64,000 bases of DNA from Alnus glutinosa (lineage: Eukaryota > Streptophyta > Magnoliopsida > Fagales > Betulaceae): NCBI RefSeq assembly GCF_958979055.1, contig NC_084894.1, forward strand, positions 26,669,616 through 26,733,615. Direction: 5' to 3'. The notes beneath the pieces are model-generated. The model was given only the letters and a program-made list of their open reading frames with translations, made no database searches and had not been told where the DNA came from. The translations under genes and the position numbers were made by a program. Positions within the stretch are counted from its first letter, which is position 1, and each line of letters begins with the position of its first letter. Shown here one piece after another: positions 32,101 through 44,100 of the stretch.

Positions 32101-35100
32101 TTGGACTTTTCTCCTCACCTCCCTGGTCCTCTACCAGGAGGGGAGATCCTTTGTCCGAGATTGGACTTTTTTCATCACCCCCCTGTCCTCTACCGAGGGG
32201 GGTGGTCCATTGTCCGAGATCGGACTTTTTCATCACCCCCCTGTCCTCTACCAAGAGGGGTGGTCCTTTGTCCAAAATTGGACTTTTCTCCTCACCTCCC
32301 TGGTCCTCTACCAGGAGGGGAGATCCATTGTCCGAGATTGGACTTTTTTCATCACCCCCCTGTCCTCTACCGAGGGGGGTGGTCCATTGTCCGAGATCGG
32401 ACTTTCCTCATCACCCCCCTGTCCTCTACCAAGAGGGGTGGTTCTTTGTCCAAAATTGGACTTTTTACGAGGTTATTACTCCTCTCCCGATTTTTTAACG
32501 AGGTTATTACTCCTCTCCCGATTTTTTAACGAGGTTATTACTCCTCTTCCTTTAATCTTATCCGGAAGTTATCGAAAATGTCATCAGAAATGTTAACGGG
32601 ATTTTACATATCAAATATTTGACAACTAATCTTCAAATCAATCTTCCAAGCTCTTACCCCCCCAAAGCACTCCGGTCTAAGGAAAGCTGGCCGGAGTGAT
32701 TTGTCTTGGGAACACAGGCCCGAACAGCTTGTGTGGCAACAAGAGCCTGTAAAAATTAATCCTTTGTTTTTTAACGAGGTCACCTCCTCGATTCCCCCGG
32801 TAATCCCCTGTTAAGGGCGGGTTCTTGATTTTTTACCGAGGTTCTTACTCCTCTTCCATAGTTTTTTAACGAGGTCACCTCCTCGATTCCCCCGGTAATC
32901 CCCTGTTAAGGGCGGGTTCCTGATTTTTTACCGAGGTTCTTACTCCTCTTCCATAGTTTTTTAACGAGGTCACCTCCTCGATTCCCCCGGTAATCCCCTG
33001 TTAAGGGCGGGTTCCTGATTTTTTACCGAGGTTCTTACTCCTCTTCCATAGTTTTTTAACGAGGTCACCTCCTCGATTCCCCCGGTAATCCCCTGTTAAG
33101 GGCGGGTTTCTGATTTTTTACCGAGGTTCTTACTCCTCTTCCATAGTTTTTTAACGAGGTCACCTCCTCGATTCCCCCGGTAATCCCCTGTTAAGGGCGG
33201 GTTCCTGATTTTTTACCGAGGTTCTTACTCCTCTTCCATAGTTTTTTAACGAGGTCACCTCCTCGATTCCCCCGGTAATCCCCTGTTAAGGGCGGGTTCC
33301 TGATTTTTTACCGAGGTTCTTACTCCTCTTCCATAGTTTTTTAACGAGGTCACCTCCTCGATTCCCCCGGTAATCCCCTGTTAAGGGCGGGTTCCTGATT
33401 TTTTACCGAGGTTCTTACTCCTCTTCCATAGTTTTTTAACGAGGTCACCTCCTCGGATTTTAACTAATTCAGAAATATCATCGAAAATTAATCCAGTTCT
33501 CGCTCCCAAACAGTGCTCTCGGAATGTAACTTCAAGAGCTTTCCTTTTCGCTTTATTTATTTGTGCAATAAAAACAAGGCTCCTGCAAAAATGCTATAGA
33601 AAAAGATCAATAAATCCAAGCAGGAGACAGAATAGCATGAGCTCAAAGACCCGCTCCTTGTATTCGGTTCCATGGAAGTAGCCTCTGTTGCTCAAAGTTT
33701 GGAGCTACCATAGTTCCTTATTTTTTGCAAGTAAATTCTAGGCTATTTGTAAAGGAGCATATCCAACCCTTATTACTGGAATTACAAAATTATTAAAATT
33801 CTCTGTATTTGTGTTTTGAAGCACTGGATACAAGGGCACAATTATTCATTGGCCATTGTTAACCGTCAGAGAGACCATTTCAATTTTAAATATTTAATAA
33901 AATGAAATGAGAAGAGAAAAGGGAACTTATCTCAGCCTTTCCGGTCTTTGAATAGTGTGCATAGCTTCCCATCCATTGGAATCTTTAAGCCCGAACTTTG
34001 ATAGGTCATTATCTTGCTATAAAATGTGTCCGGGATGAAAAGTAGCTTCATAACTATTTCTTCTTTTTAATGAAATTCAAAAGTGAGCTTAGATGGATGA
34101 CGGGCATCTTGTCGGGGTTCGAGGGACCCTTCACACGTCCTAAGCCTTCCTTCCCGAAATGGGCCTGTCGAGCGTCCTCGGACACGGACTCGTTTACCTC
34201 TTTCTGACAACCATACAGTACTCACTTTCTTTAGCATCCCTGACTTCTTCGTATCCAAGACAACCGACCTTCTAAAATGACTTGTGCACGTATGCCATGG
34301 GATCTTGGCATACTTGGGTTCCCTTCCATCGGTCAACAGTGTTCAAAACCAACATGCCACCTGGTTCTTTCATAGCTTCCGACCCACGAGTAATGGTTTT
34401 ACTCAACGGCAAGAGCTTTCCTGTACTTTTCGACATCACAAACGTCGAAAAGAAAGACCTTTTTACAGGGAGTTACATGCCATCCACGGAGCTCGCCGGG
34501 AGTTATCGAGTCCTCTTATATCTCGACCCGTTAGAGCCGAGCCACGGCAAGCTCAAGCGCCTTCTGTTCTTCCTTCTCGAGTCCCGCCGCGACCACGCCA
34601 TACCCGAGTTCCATCCCCGCTATGTGGAGCTCTTCGAGGGCCCTGAGAACAGGCTTGCAAGCAAAGGAAAAGCCGCTTTCGAAGATGCCAGTGATCAAGC
34701 TGCTTTTAACTTTCTGGCTCGTGCACTCTACAGCACAAACCCAACTGAGACCAAGCTCGGGATCGACGGGCCAAGCATGGCCCAAAGGTGGGTCCTCTTT
34801 CACTTCGTCCCTCAGCTCCCTGTAGGCCTCCCTGTGCCTCTGGAAGAGGACAGGTACCCAAGAAAGGATGGCGTCTACGTTAGAACTCGGCTACCTTGAA
34901 GCTACTCAGACTCAGTAATTAACCCGATCAGTAGCAACCTCTTGGTGAATGCTCCCTGGACTTATCCTGGCCAATTTTGTCACGTTTATTGATGTCTTCG
35001 GACTGAACCGAAGTCCAGTTGGTTGAGGTCCCTGGGTGAGTTCTCGCACTAAATAAATTATCCTCTTTAGGTATCTAGAAACTCCGAGGAAACATGATCC

Positions 35101-38100
35101 AGCAACGTCGACTCCAGCTTCTCCGAACACTTAAGAAATGCTCCCAAATTCCCTTTTGAAATGCAGTAATTGAAACAGAGTCCGGGGTTTCTTTCTTCAT
35201 ACCCTATCCAGTAATGTGCAAGTCTACGTGGACGTCTTATGATCTCGGATCATCTGGAACTCTGGTTCTGCTTTGTTTTTCTTTTACGAACGAGGTACCT
35301 ACCTGAACTCTGTTACTGCACTCCTCGGATCGCCGAATGCTACAAGAGTGACCGCAGTAAGCCACTTCTTCAGTAGAAGATAGCCCCCTTTTTCTTCTTT
35401 TTATTAGGCTTAGGGTCCCCGGAAATGACCCCGGAACTGGCCTCAGACATGTTCGTCCGAGGATGATCCCGGAACTGACCTCAAACATGTTCGTCCGAGG
35501 ATCCTTCATCACCGGCTACCATGAATTTCGTTGTCGTGGGCCCATTTATTCAGACATGGGCTTCCAAACAATTTGATTCCTTGACCAGGAAAGCAACAAC
35601 CATCCTTACCATGCACGTTCACTTCTTAATCTGACCACGTAGCCGGTATGTGCTGAAGATCTGGTCGAGCTTGCCCGGGGATAGCTTCGGCTGGACATCG
35701 AAATACCTACAAGTTCGGACCCGGTATCATTTGGTGCTACATTTCAACAAGTCTCGCTTCACTGCCTTCCGGCGAAGCTCGCAACTTACGGTGAGCTAGG
35801 CCTCCAGCTGCTTCAGTGTATTAGAATTAAGCTTAGCTTCTTCTCCTACTAGCTCTACCTCTCCTAGAAGCTTGTCTTCGGTCTTCAAACCTGAGTTTCT
35901 CTGCGTACTCAGCACTCCGCTGTCAACGTGCTTCAAATCAAATTCGGTCTAACGTCTAAAACCAACCCTCCTCTGCATGGCCCAAACTTTTACACCAGGT
36001 CGGGTTCCACGGCCCGGACATCTATAGGTAGGCCTCCCACCGGGATCTGAGGAACCCGGAGGTACCTTACCGCACAGTCTGTTATCGGAGATGTTGGATT
36101 CGTTCAGACCCAGCTCTGTAATTTTTACCGGAAGTTCTCCAATAAGCGAGTTTTCGGAGAGATCCAGATATGTTAGCACCGGCTAACCACTGAGTTCCGG
36201 CGGAATCTTCCAGAAGAATTTGTTTCTTGACAGGTTCAGCTCGGCCAATTCGGTCTACAAGTCCACCGAACTCGGAATCTCCCCAGAGAATGAGTTCTCC
36301 TGGATTCTAAGCTTCTATAGCTTCTTCAATCCCGTTATACACGTCGGAAGCTCGCTTGAAACTAGTTTCAAGAAACGTAAGCTGTGATAGACTCCAAAAA
36401 CCGTCCGGCACTCCACCGGACAATTAGTTACAGTAGAGCTCAGGTGTCCCTGGACATGCATTCCGCGAGAACAATATGCACTGAGTCATTGAAAGGTTAT
36501 CAATACCAATCCGAACGGCACATTCCCCTGTCGCATGGTCCGTGCCGGAAATCACCTCTGACCCAAAATCGTCTTGCACCTGATAAGTACCACCGGTACT
36601 AGGGTCCCACTTTTGGCTGAAGATTTCTTTTTAAAAGCAACCTGCGGTCGGCCGCTACCCTTCCGTCTAGGCTGACGCACCGGCCTTCATCTGGGCTGAA
36701 GATGGCTCAAGTCACGCAGCCTTCAGGGATGCTCAGCTCTCATGCAGAGAGGTCGACGAGCATAGGCGCGTAACTTCCTTTTTGCATGCATGGTACTCGT
36801 GTTTGGTGTTTCAGAATGATTACACGTGGGGACCGCCCTTTGATTACAAATCCTTTTCCACTTCTCTTAATCCGAACCGGTCGACCAAAATGCAAGAACG
36901 ATTCACTAACTTTGGCGGACCCAAGGCTGGGCTCACCCCGGGGCCCATGTCTCTGGGGCTCGTCGACCTCGAGGTCCTCATCAAGTCTGGCCATTTTGTA
37001 AATCAATGACTGGCTACAGAATCATATCCGAGGTGAAACGTTGCTTCATAATCTGTCTCCTTTCAGTCTTAATAAATGATGCTGTCAGAAAATGACACAA
37101 ATACCAACAAAGCAAAACCCACCTTACTCATGACTTTTCTTTAGTCTACGACGTGGCCAACTCTTTGCCTCTTTTCCTCCTGACAAGGTCACTTCCAAGA
37201 CAAAGTGAATTTAATACTGAGAACTTTTTCCCTCACACATGTGGAACTAGACATCAGCCGCACTAGATGGTCGGACTCCAACTTGATGCCGACGAATCCA
37301 AATCTGCTAGCCCATTGCTACACACCCTCATACTTGGCGAGAGTCGGCTCTGCTCCCGGCACAGTTGCTAACAAGGGGCCACAGCAGCTCAGATCTTCAT
37401 AACATCACAACATACGAATACAGATACGTTGCTCTTGAGTTTAGACCTGTCACAGAGCCATACTAGGATAGGCTTTCCTAAAACCACAACGTGAGTGTAA
37501 ACACACTGCTTTAAGTTCAGATCTGTCGGACAAAAAACTCCAAATCTGCTCCATCCGCTCTCCCTCCTTTGACAAAGGGTGTTCTGATCACCAGTCACCA
37601 TTCTAGATTCTCGTTTTGGCAGGAGCAACAACGTCGTTCCCACAGACGGCGCCAATTGTTGATGATATTTTTGAGCCGGGTGACGTGGTGTAATCAGAGA
37701 CGTCCCTTCTTCTAGGCGTTGACCTGCAAAACAACAAAGACCCGCCGGGGGGTGGCCGGCGGAGCCTCCTCCGACGATCAAGTCAGTCTAATATTTATAT
37801 GAAGAGGGGAGACAGAGAGAGAGAGAGAGTTTGAGAGAATAATTGATTCTGCCTCTATAACTTTTTGTACTGCTTTTTATATCCCTGCATGCTAAATGTC
37901 CGTTTTACCCCTGTCAAGCATGATATTCCATGTAAAGTCTAATATCATGTCTGACCGGATTGGAGGGGACAGATATTTCCCCAACATATATCAATAATTA
38001 ATCTTCCTTTGTATAAGTGAAAAATTACGAGTTATTTCAAAAAAGTTATTTTTTAAAAAAAAAAATTAAGTGAAATTCAATCTGTCGGTTTGTTTTTATG

Positions 38101-41100
38101 CAAACTGTTTTTTTAATTATTATTTTGTTGGTAGGACGTTAAATTACCAAAGTTTGGTAGCATGATAAAGAGATATATGTCTAAGAAGCTGTTTTGTACA
38201 TATATATTCAGGTGCACCAAGACATGAATGCTCCACTTGCTCATTACTTCCTATTCACAGGCCATAACTCCTACTTAACTGGGAATCAAGTCAGCAGTGA
38301 CAGCAGTGTGGAACCCATTATAGACGCACTACGAAGAGGTGTAAGAGTTATCGAATTGGATTTGTGGCCAAACTCCAGGAAAGATGATGTGGAAGTTCTT
38401 CATGGAGGGTATATATGAAGTTTAATTATTTTCATTTCTGCCCGGCCTAGCCTAACTTTAACTTGGGGAAGGGGTAGCTTAATATTACTTAATTGAGAAA
38501 AGTCCATTTATACCCTCAAACTAGCTACGTACCACTTAATTGATAATGTCCTTCTGAAATTTTAAGAGTAATGTTCAAAACTATTTTTTTTATCTTTCAT
38601 AGATGATGTGGCTTTTAAAATCATCATTTAATTTGGAATGAGTCACTATTAGATTTTGATACAACAGTGATTTTAGAATGATAAAAAGATGATCCTTAAT
38701 TAGCATTACTCAACTTTTAATTGGACAATGTTTCCTCCAAACTACCAAATAATTCTCAGTGTCTCCCTATTGCTAGCAAAAAGACAAAAAATGATCTTAA
38801 CATTTTTTTCAATAAAACAAAAATACCCTTATAAATTTGAGAAAAATAAAAAACAATTTTTTTAAAACCAATTTGGGCACTCCTGGTTTTTTGTTTTAAA
38901 TAATTTTTAGAATTTCTTTTTTATTTTATTTTATTAAGTGTATTATTTTCACTGGGGACATTCGCAACTTTTGGTAAATTTGGAAAGGGGGACATTACCT
39001 TAATTGAAAGTTTAAAAGGACATTATCAATTAATTGAGTGATAGTTTAAAAAGGCGATACGTGGACTTTCTCCTACTTAATTTCTGCTTCAATATTATAC
39101 GTGTATCCTCTTTTTTTCTTCTTTTTTTATAGATGAATCATACGTGTATCCTTTTTGCACTGCAAGACAGCCAAGTCAAACACAAAGGCATTAAGCAATC
39201 CTTTGTGCACATTTTCTAAGCTTGTGTTGAGGGTGATTACACTATAAAGTGTAATTGCAGTCTCAACCATGTAAAATCTCCCATGGGTAATAGGTTTTTA
39301 TGGGAGACAGGGACGGAATTAGAGGGGAGACAATAAGGGCCATGGCACCTCTCCCCCTTTTATATACTTAGAAATTCATATATAATTAAAATATTTATAT
39401 ATAGCTAAAAAAATTAAAATTTACACATAGTTAAGTTTATATATTTTTTGACCTAAAAATTAAGTTTGGCACTTATGAAAATTAGACTTGGCCCTTAATT
39501 TATTAACGTTTTGACCCCTCTTAATGAAAAATATCCTAATTCCATCCCTGATGGAAGGTGTCCCTTGGCAAGAGATAAAGACAACTCTTCTGAGGGGTTG
39601 CATCTCCTTATTGAGTTGCATCTATTTGGAAAAGGTGCCATTGATGCAGTGGCTTACAATTTAAATTTAATTCAAACTTTTTAATAGTTCTTTCATGAGA
39701 TCAACCATCAATGTGATTACAATCAATCTTCTAAAAGGTAATTATTTTAATATAGAACCATATCATATATTATAGAGTAATGCTATATGTAAGACCTTTG
39801 TCCCCCTTTTATCCCTTAAAGGTGATGTGGCTTTTAAAATCATTGTTGTATTAAAATTCAATAGTGATTCATCTTAAAAATATTCAAAAGTTTAAACCGA
39901 TAGGAAATGGTGAATTTACTTGTTTAATTAATATTCTAACACTCTTCCTCACGTAATAAGTGAGGCTCAATACGTAAAATATTTAATTGAAATTAAGATA
40001 AATTTAACCTTTACTATTATTACTGAATCACCTAGAAAACTGCACAGAAGGGGCTTATATGTACGAGTTAATATCTTAGTAAGAAGAAAAATAAATAAAT
40101 AAACAAAAGGTATGTTCTACTTCAATTGATGGATTTTCTTTAGAGCTGTAGGACTCTGACTAGACCGGTGGAGCTCATCAAATGTTTGAAAGCTATTAAG
40201 GAAAATGCATTTTCTGCTTCTGAATACCCTGTTGTGATTACTTTTGAAGACCACCTAAATGCAATTCTTCAAGCCAAAGTAGCCAAGGTGAGCAAAATGT
40301 CTAACTTTTCTATTGATTTTAACCATTAATTCTTAATATTGTTTAAAGAAACTGACTTCTCGAGAAAATATGATTTTCTCATAGATGGTCACTAAAACAT
40401 TTGGAGCCATGCTATATCGCGCTGAATCAGAATACATAAAGGAATTCCCTTCACCAGAATCATTGAAGAAAAAGATTTTGATTTCAACTAAACCACCAAA
40501 GGAATACCTTGGAGTTCAGAGTAGCATGGAAAAAGATCCACAAAGGCAGAAAGATTCAGCAGAGGATGAAACACAGAACACAAATGTTAAAAAGGAACTT
40601 GGAGCCACTCATGATAAGGTGCAACAAATGAAGTAGATTACATTGTGTTGCTAGCTATGATAAGAGCAAGAAGAGTTAACCATTTAATTACCTTCTATTA
40701 AATCATCACTTATATCCCAAAAGCTTAAGATGATAAGAATAAATGAATTTAATCATTTAATTTATATTCTAACATCGCCTACCCACTTGGCAGCAGGTTG
40801 AGCCGGATGATGAGGATGAAGACAAGGAAAATGCTACCCTTGGATATAGGGATTTAATTGCCATTCATTTAGGAAAGTCGAAAGGTGCATTAAATATCTG
40901 GCTAACTAATCCGAATCAAGTTAGACGTCTTAGCGTGAGGGAACAAAAGCTTGAAAATGATGCAAGAACACATGGAACTGATATTCTAAGGTAACTAAAT
41001 TGTTCTTGTACAAGCTCCTCTCTCTCTCTCTCTCTCTCCCTCTCCCTCTCCCTCTGCTGTGAGTATGTATAGAATAAATGAAACTTCACTTACCCCGAAG

Positions 41101-44100
41101 TGTCATGATACATTGTTGCAATGTTAACCTTGAATTATCAAAAGTTGCAATGTCGATATCTCATTTTTCAGCCCCTTTTAATTTTAATCCTACCGTTAAG
41201 GTTTATAGTTAAATCAAACCGTAAATGGGTGAAATGTCTTTTATACACCTGTAAAAATTTATATAAATACGAATTTACCCTTTAATAAAAAAAGTAAAAA
41301 AAATAAAAAAAAAAAAGTAAAAAACATTAACTTTTTGTTTTAATTTAAAAAACTGGGGTATTTTGTGCATTTTGGCATCCTTCGGACCTTCGTTAGGATT
41401 TAACAGAAATGGGCTGAAAAATTAGATACTCACATTGCAACTTTTGATACTTTGACGCTAACATTGCAACAACAATGACACTTCAATTAAGGGTGTAAGT
41501 TGAGTTTCCCCTATAAAATATAAATACTTTATACCATGTCAATGATATATATGAATCATGATTCATTACCATAACTTAACCTCAGTAATAATAATGGTAT
41601 CTGATATATGCTTTCTGCTCTAGGTTTACCCAAAAAAACTTGCTGAGGGTGTACCCTAATGGTTTCCGCGTGGACTCTTCAAATTTCAATCCTATGCTGG
41701 GATGGATGCATGGAGCTCAAATGGTTGCATTTAATATGCAGGTGTGGCTTGTTAGGACGTGTGCTTGCTTGATGTACATAGAGTGTTGCATGTAGTTTCA
41801 TGAAAGAAATGAGAAGTATGCAAAACAACTCCTGGAATATATATATATATATATAGCTTAAGTTTTTGGCTTGGATGTTCTAACAAAATACATGTGTGAA
41901 AGAGTTATATATATGTATCATATATAAATTAATCACTTAACATTATGCAGAAAATGTCTGCATAAGCCGTTTAAATGCCACTAGTTTTTACCAGAACTTG
42001 CTTTCCGTGATAGGGTAGTTGCTCACGATTACCATCTTGGCGCAGGAAACTTGATTGAGAATTATATAGACCATATAGTCATCTAAGTCATGTAAATTTG
42101 TGCCTTTGAGCTGAAAAGAGATGAATTTTTTAGAAGAAATGATATCATAAAACAATTATGCAGGTTAAGTTTTAGCTACTGTGCTGTACTGAATGATTAA
42201 TTAAGATCGCTTGTCATACGGTAAAAATTTTTATAAACGTCTATTAATTTTTAATTCTTGAAGCCAAGGATAAATTCGATTTTGGAACGATTGCCGGCCG
42301 TGCTCTCTGTACTAATTAATCTTTTTCCCACTTTTCCTTGACAGGTAAATGGGAAGTACCTTTGGATTATGCAAGGAATGTTCAGAGCCAATGGCGGTTG
42401 CGGTTATGTGAAAAAACCTGACTTTTTGTTGAATGTAGATCCAGATAATGAGGTCTTTAATCCTCTTGTGCTGCCACCGGTTAAGACAACGTTGAAGGTG
42501 TGAGGTTTTAGGCCGTACTTGTTAGAAAATTTACTTAATTTATTAAGGTTATTATTTTTTATTAGCTTGAACTTTTAAGATAATTGACGATTTAACATGA
42601 TATCATAGTAAAAGTCATGAATTCGAACCTTATTAACATTTATCCAGTATTAAAATATTAATTTAAATGATTAAATTCACCATTTTTTGTATATTTCTTT
42701 CTTTCATTTGTTTTAGTAGCTTTGCTCATCTGGGTTATCTTTATGGTGACAAACAGGTAAAAGTCTATATGGGAGAAGGGTGGCATTTAGATTTCCACCA
42801 CACACACTTTGATCAATATTCTCCACCGGACTTTTTTATCAGGGTAAGTTGATCAAAAGTTCTTTTGGCCTAATGGTTTTTTTTCCATGAAACCATATTG
42901 GACACTTTCTTTTCTTTATAAAACTTAGATATAGGACCCATGTACACTATTACGCTCCATGTATTAGGGTTGTACGGTCCTTATGACTATGGGAGTGCTT
43001 GTGGTCGCAGACATGCTGGCATGCCAATTAACCAATGTGCACTTAGTGTGGCAACATAACATATCGATGGATTCCCACCTTCTCGGAACGTCCTTAAGTG
43101 GTTTCACTTCCATCCCAACACCGGTACTGTGTTGTGCCTTCTCGGAATTCTCTTGGGGCCAAAATTATATCCTCCACACGTGTCATCATCTTATAAAACT
43201 TGTCGCATTCCTTTACTTATCTTGAACGTCTTAGGGCAATGCGTAAGAGGGCTTTACGTCTCTATACTTTCCATATTTAGAAATCTCCATAAATGGAAAC
43301 CTTTATTTAAATAGAACATCTTTCATTTAAAAAATTCTTGAAAGTGGAACGTTATATTCATAAAAGATTGAGTGACATAAAATAACTTTTTTGCTTTAAA
43401 ATTCTTTAGTGAAAAAAATTCATGTGAGTATATCAATTCGTATAACATATACATACATTCCTAGTGTAGTAAAAGCAATTTATAAAAAGACATCAAATGA
43501 AATTACACTTAAAAAGGGTGAAGGATTCCCCTTATGTCGATATTGTCGCTAAATAGATTGACCGATACTGTTAAACACCTGAAACAATAAACCTTAGCTA
43601 TGCCAGCCCTAAGTTAAAAACATAAACCCTGTGGCAATGACAATTCGTATAGAACAAAATCCAGTCATTTGGTAGAGGTTGGTATGGTTCCCAATGGCAA
43701 ATTTTCCTTCTATGGCTTGCTGCTAGGGGTAGTCTATCCACGGTGGAAAGGTTGTTTAGATGGGGTTTTGGGGATGATATCCTATGTATCTTTTGTAGGG
43801 GTTGTATTGAAGGAAGAAGTCATTTGTTTTTTTATTGCAATTTCTGTAGAAGATTTTTGAAGGGAAATATGGGAAAGTGTTTAATAGATAACCCTCCCTA
43901 TGAATGGGATGCTATTGCTGAGTGTGGAGTGTTAGAAAATGGAAGGAAAAATACTTAAAAGTTGTATTGTGCAAATTGGTGCTGAGTGCTACAGTTTATA
44001 ACAGTTGGAGGGAGAGATGTAATATTAAACATGGAAATAAATTGATGACCGAGAAGAGAATTATGATGAAAATAAGCTGGGAAGTCAGAACACGGGTTTT

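Larger units (their letters stand above)
29509..37986 (-). mobile_element. Young LARD (large non-autonomous LTR retrotransposon) in PLC-2 intron 1
   Basis: Direct LTRs (29509-29835 and 37657-37986, TGTTGATG...CCCCAACA on the plus strand) and a perfect 5-bp target-site duplication TATAT (29504-29508 and 37987-37991). It reads on the minus strand: the minus strand shows ATTGGCGCCGTCTGTGGGA just inside the right LTR (primer-binding site position) and a G-rich tract GGGGGGTAAT inside the left LTR. The 7.8-kb interior has no gag, protease, RT or integrase. It carries tandem hairpin repeats (31.1-32.6 kb), a 95-bp array (32.8-33.5 kb), a CYP74A fragment and an LRR-receptor fragment. The two LTRs differ by one substitution and two small indels by eye, so the insertion is very recent. 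The element must have been moved by proteins of another retrotransposon. Confidence 0.93.

Noticed and set aside
31086..33460. CRISPR-like regular repeats
   Set aside because: Units are contiguous tandem repeats without unique spacers, in a plant retrotransposon with no cas genes.
36740..37009. Overlapping open frames on both strands in the LARD
   Set aside because: No protein family recognised on either strand; possibly another captured piece but not supportable by eye.
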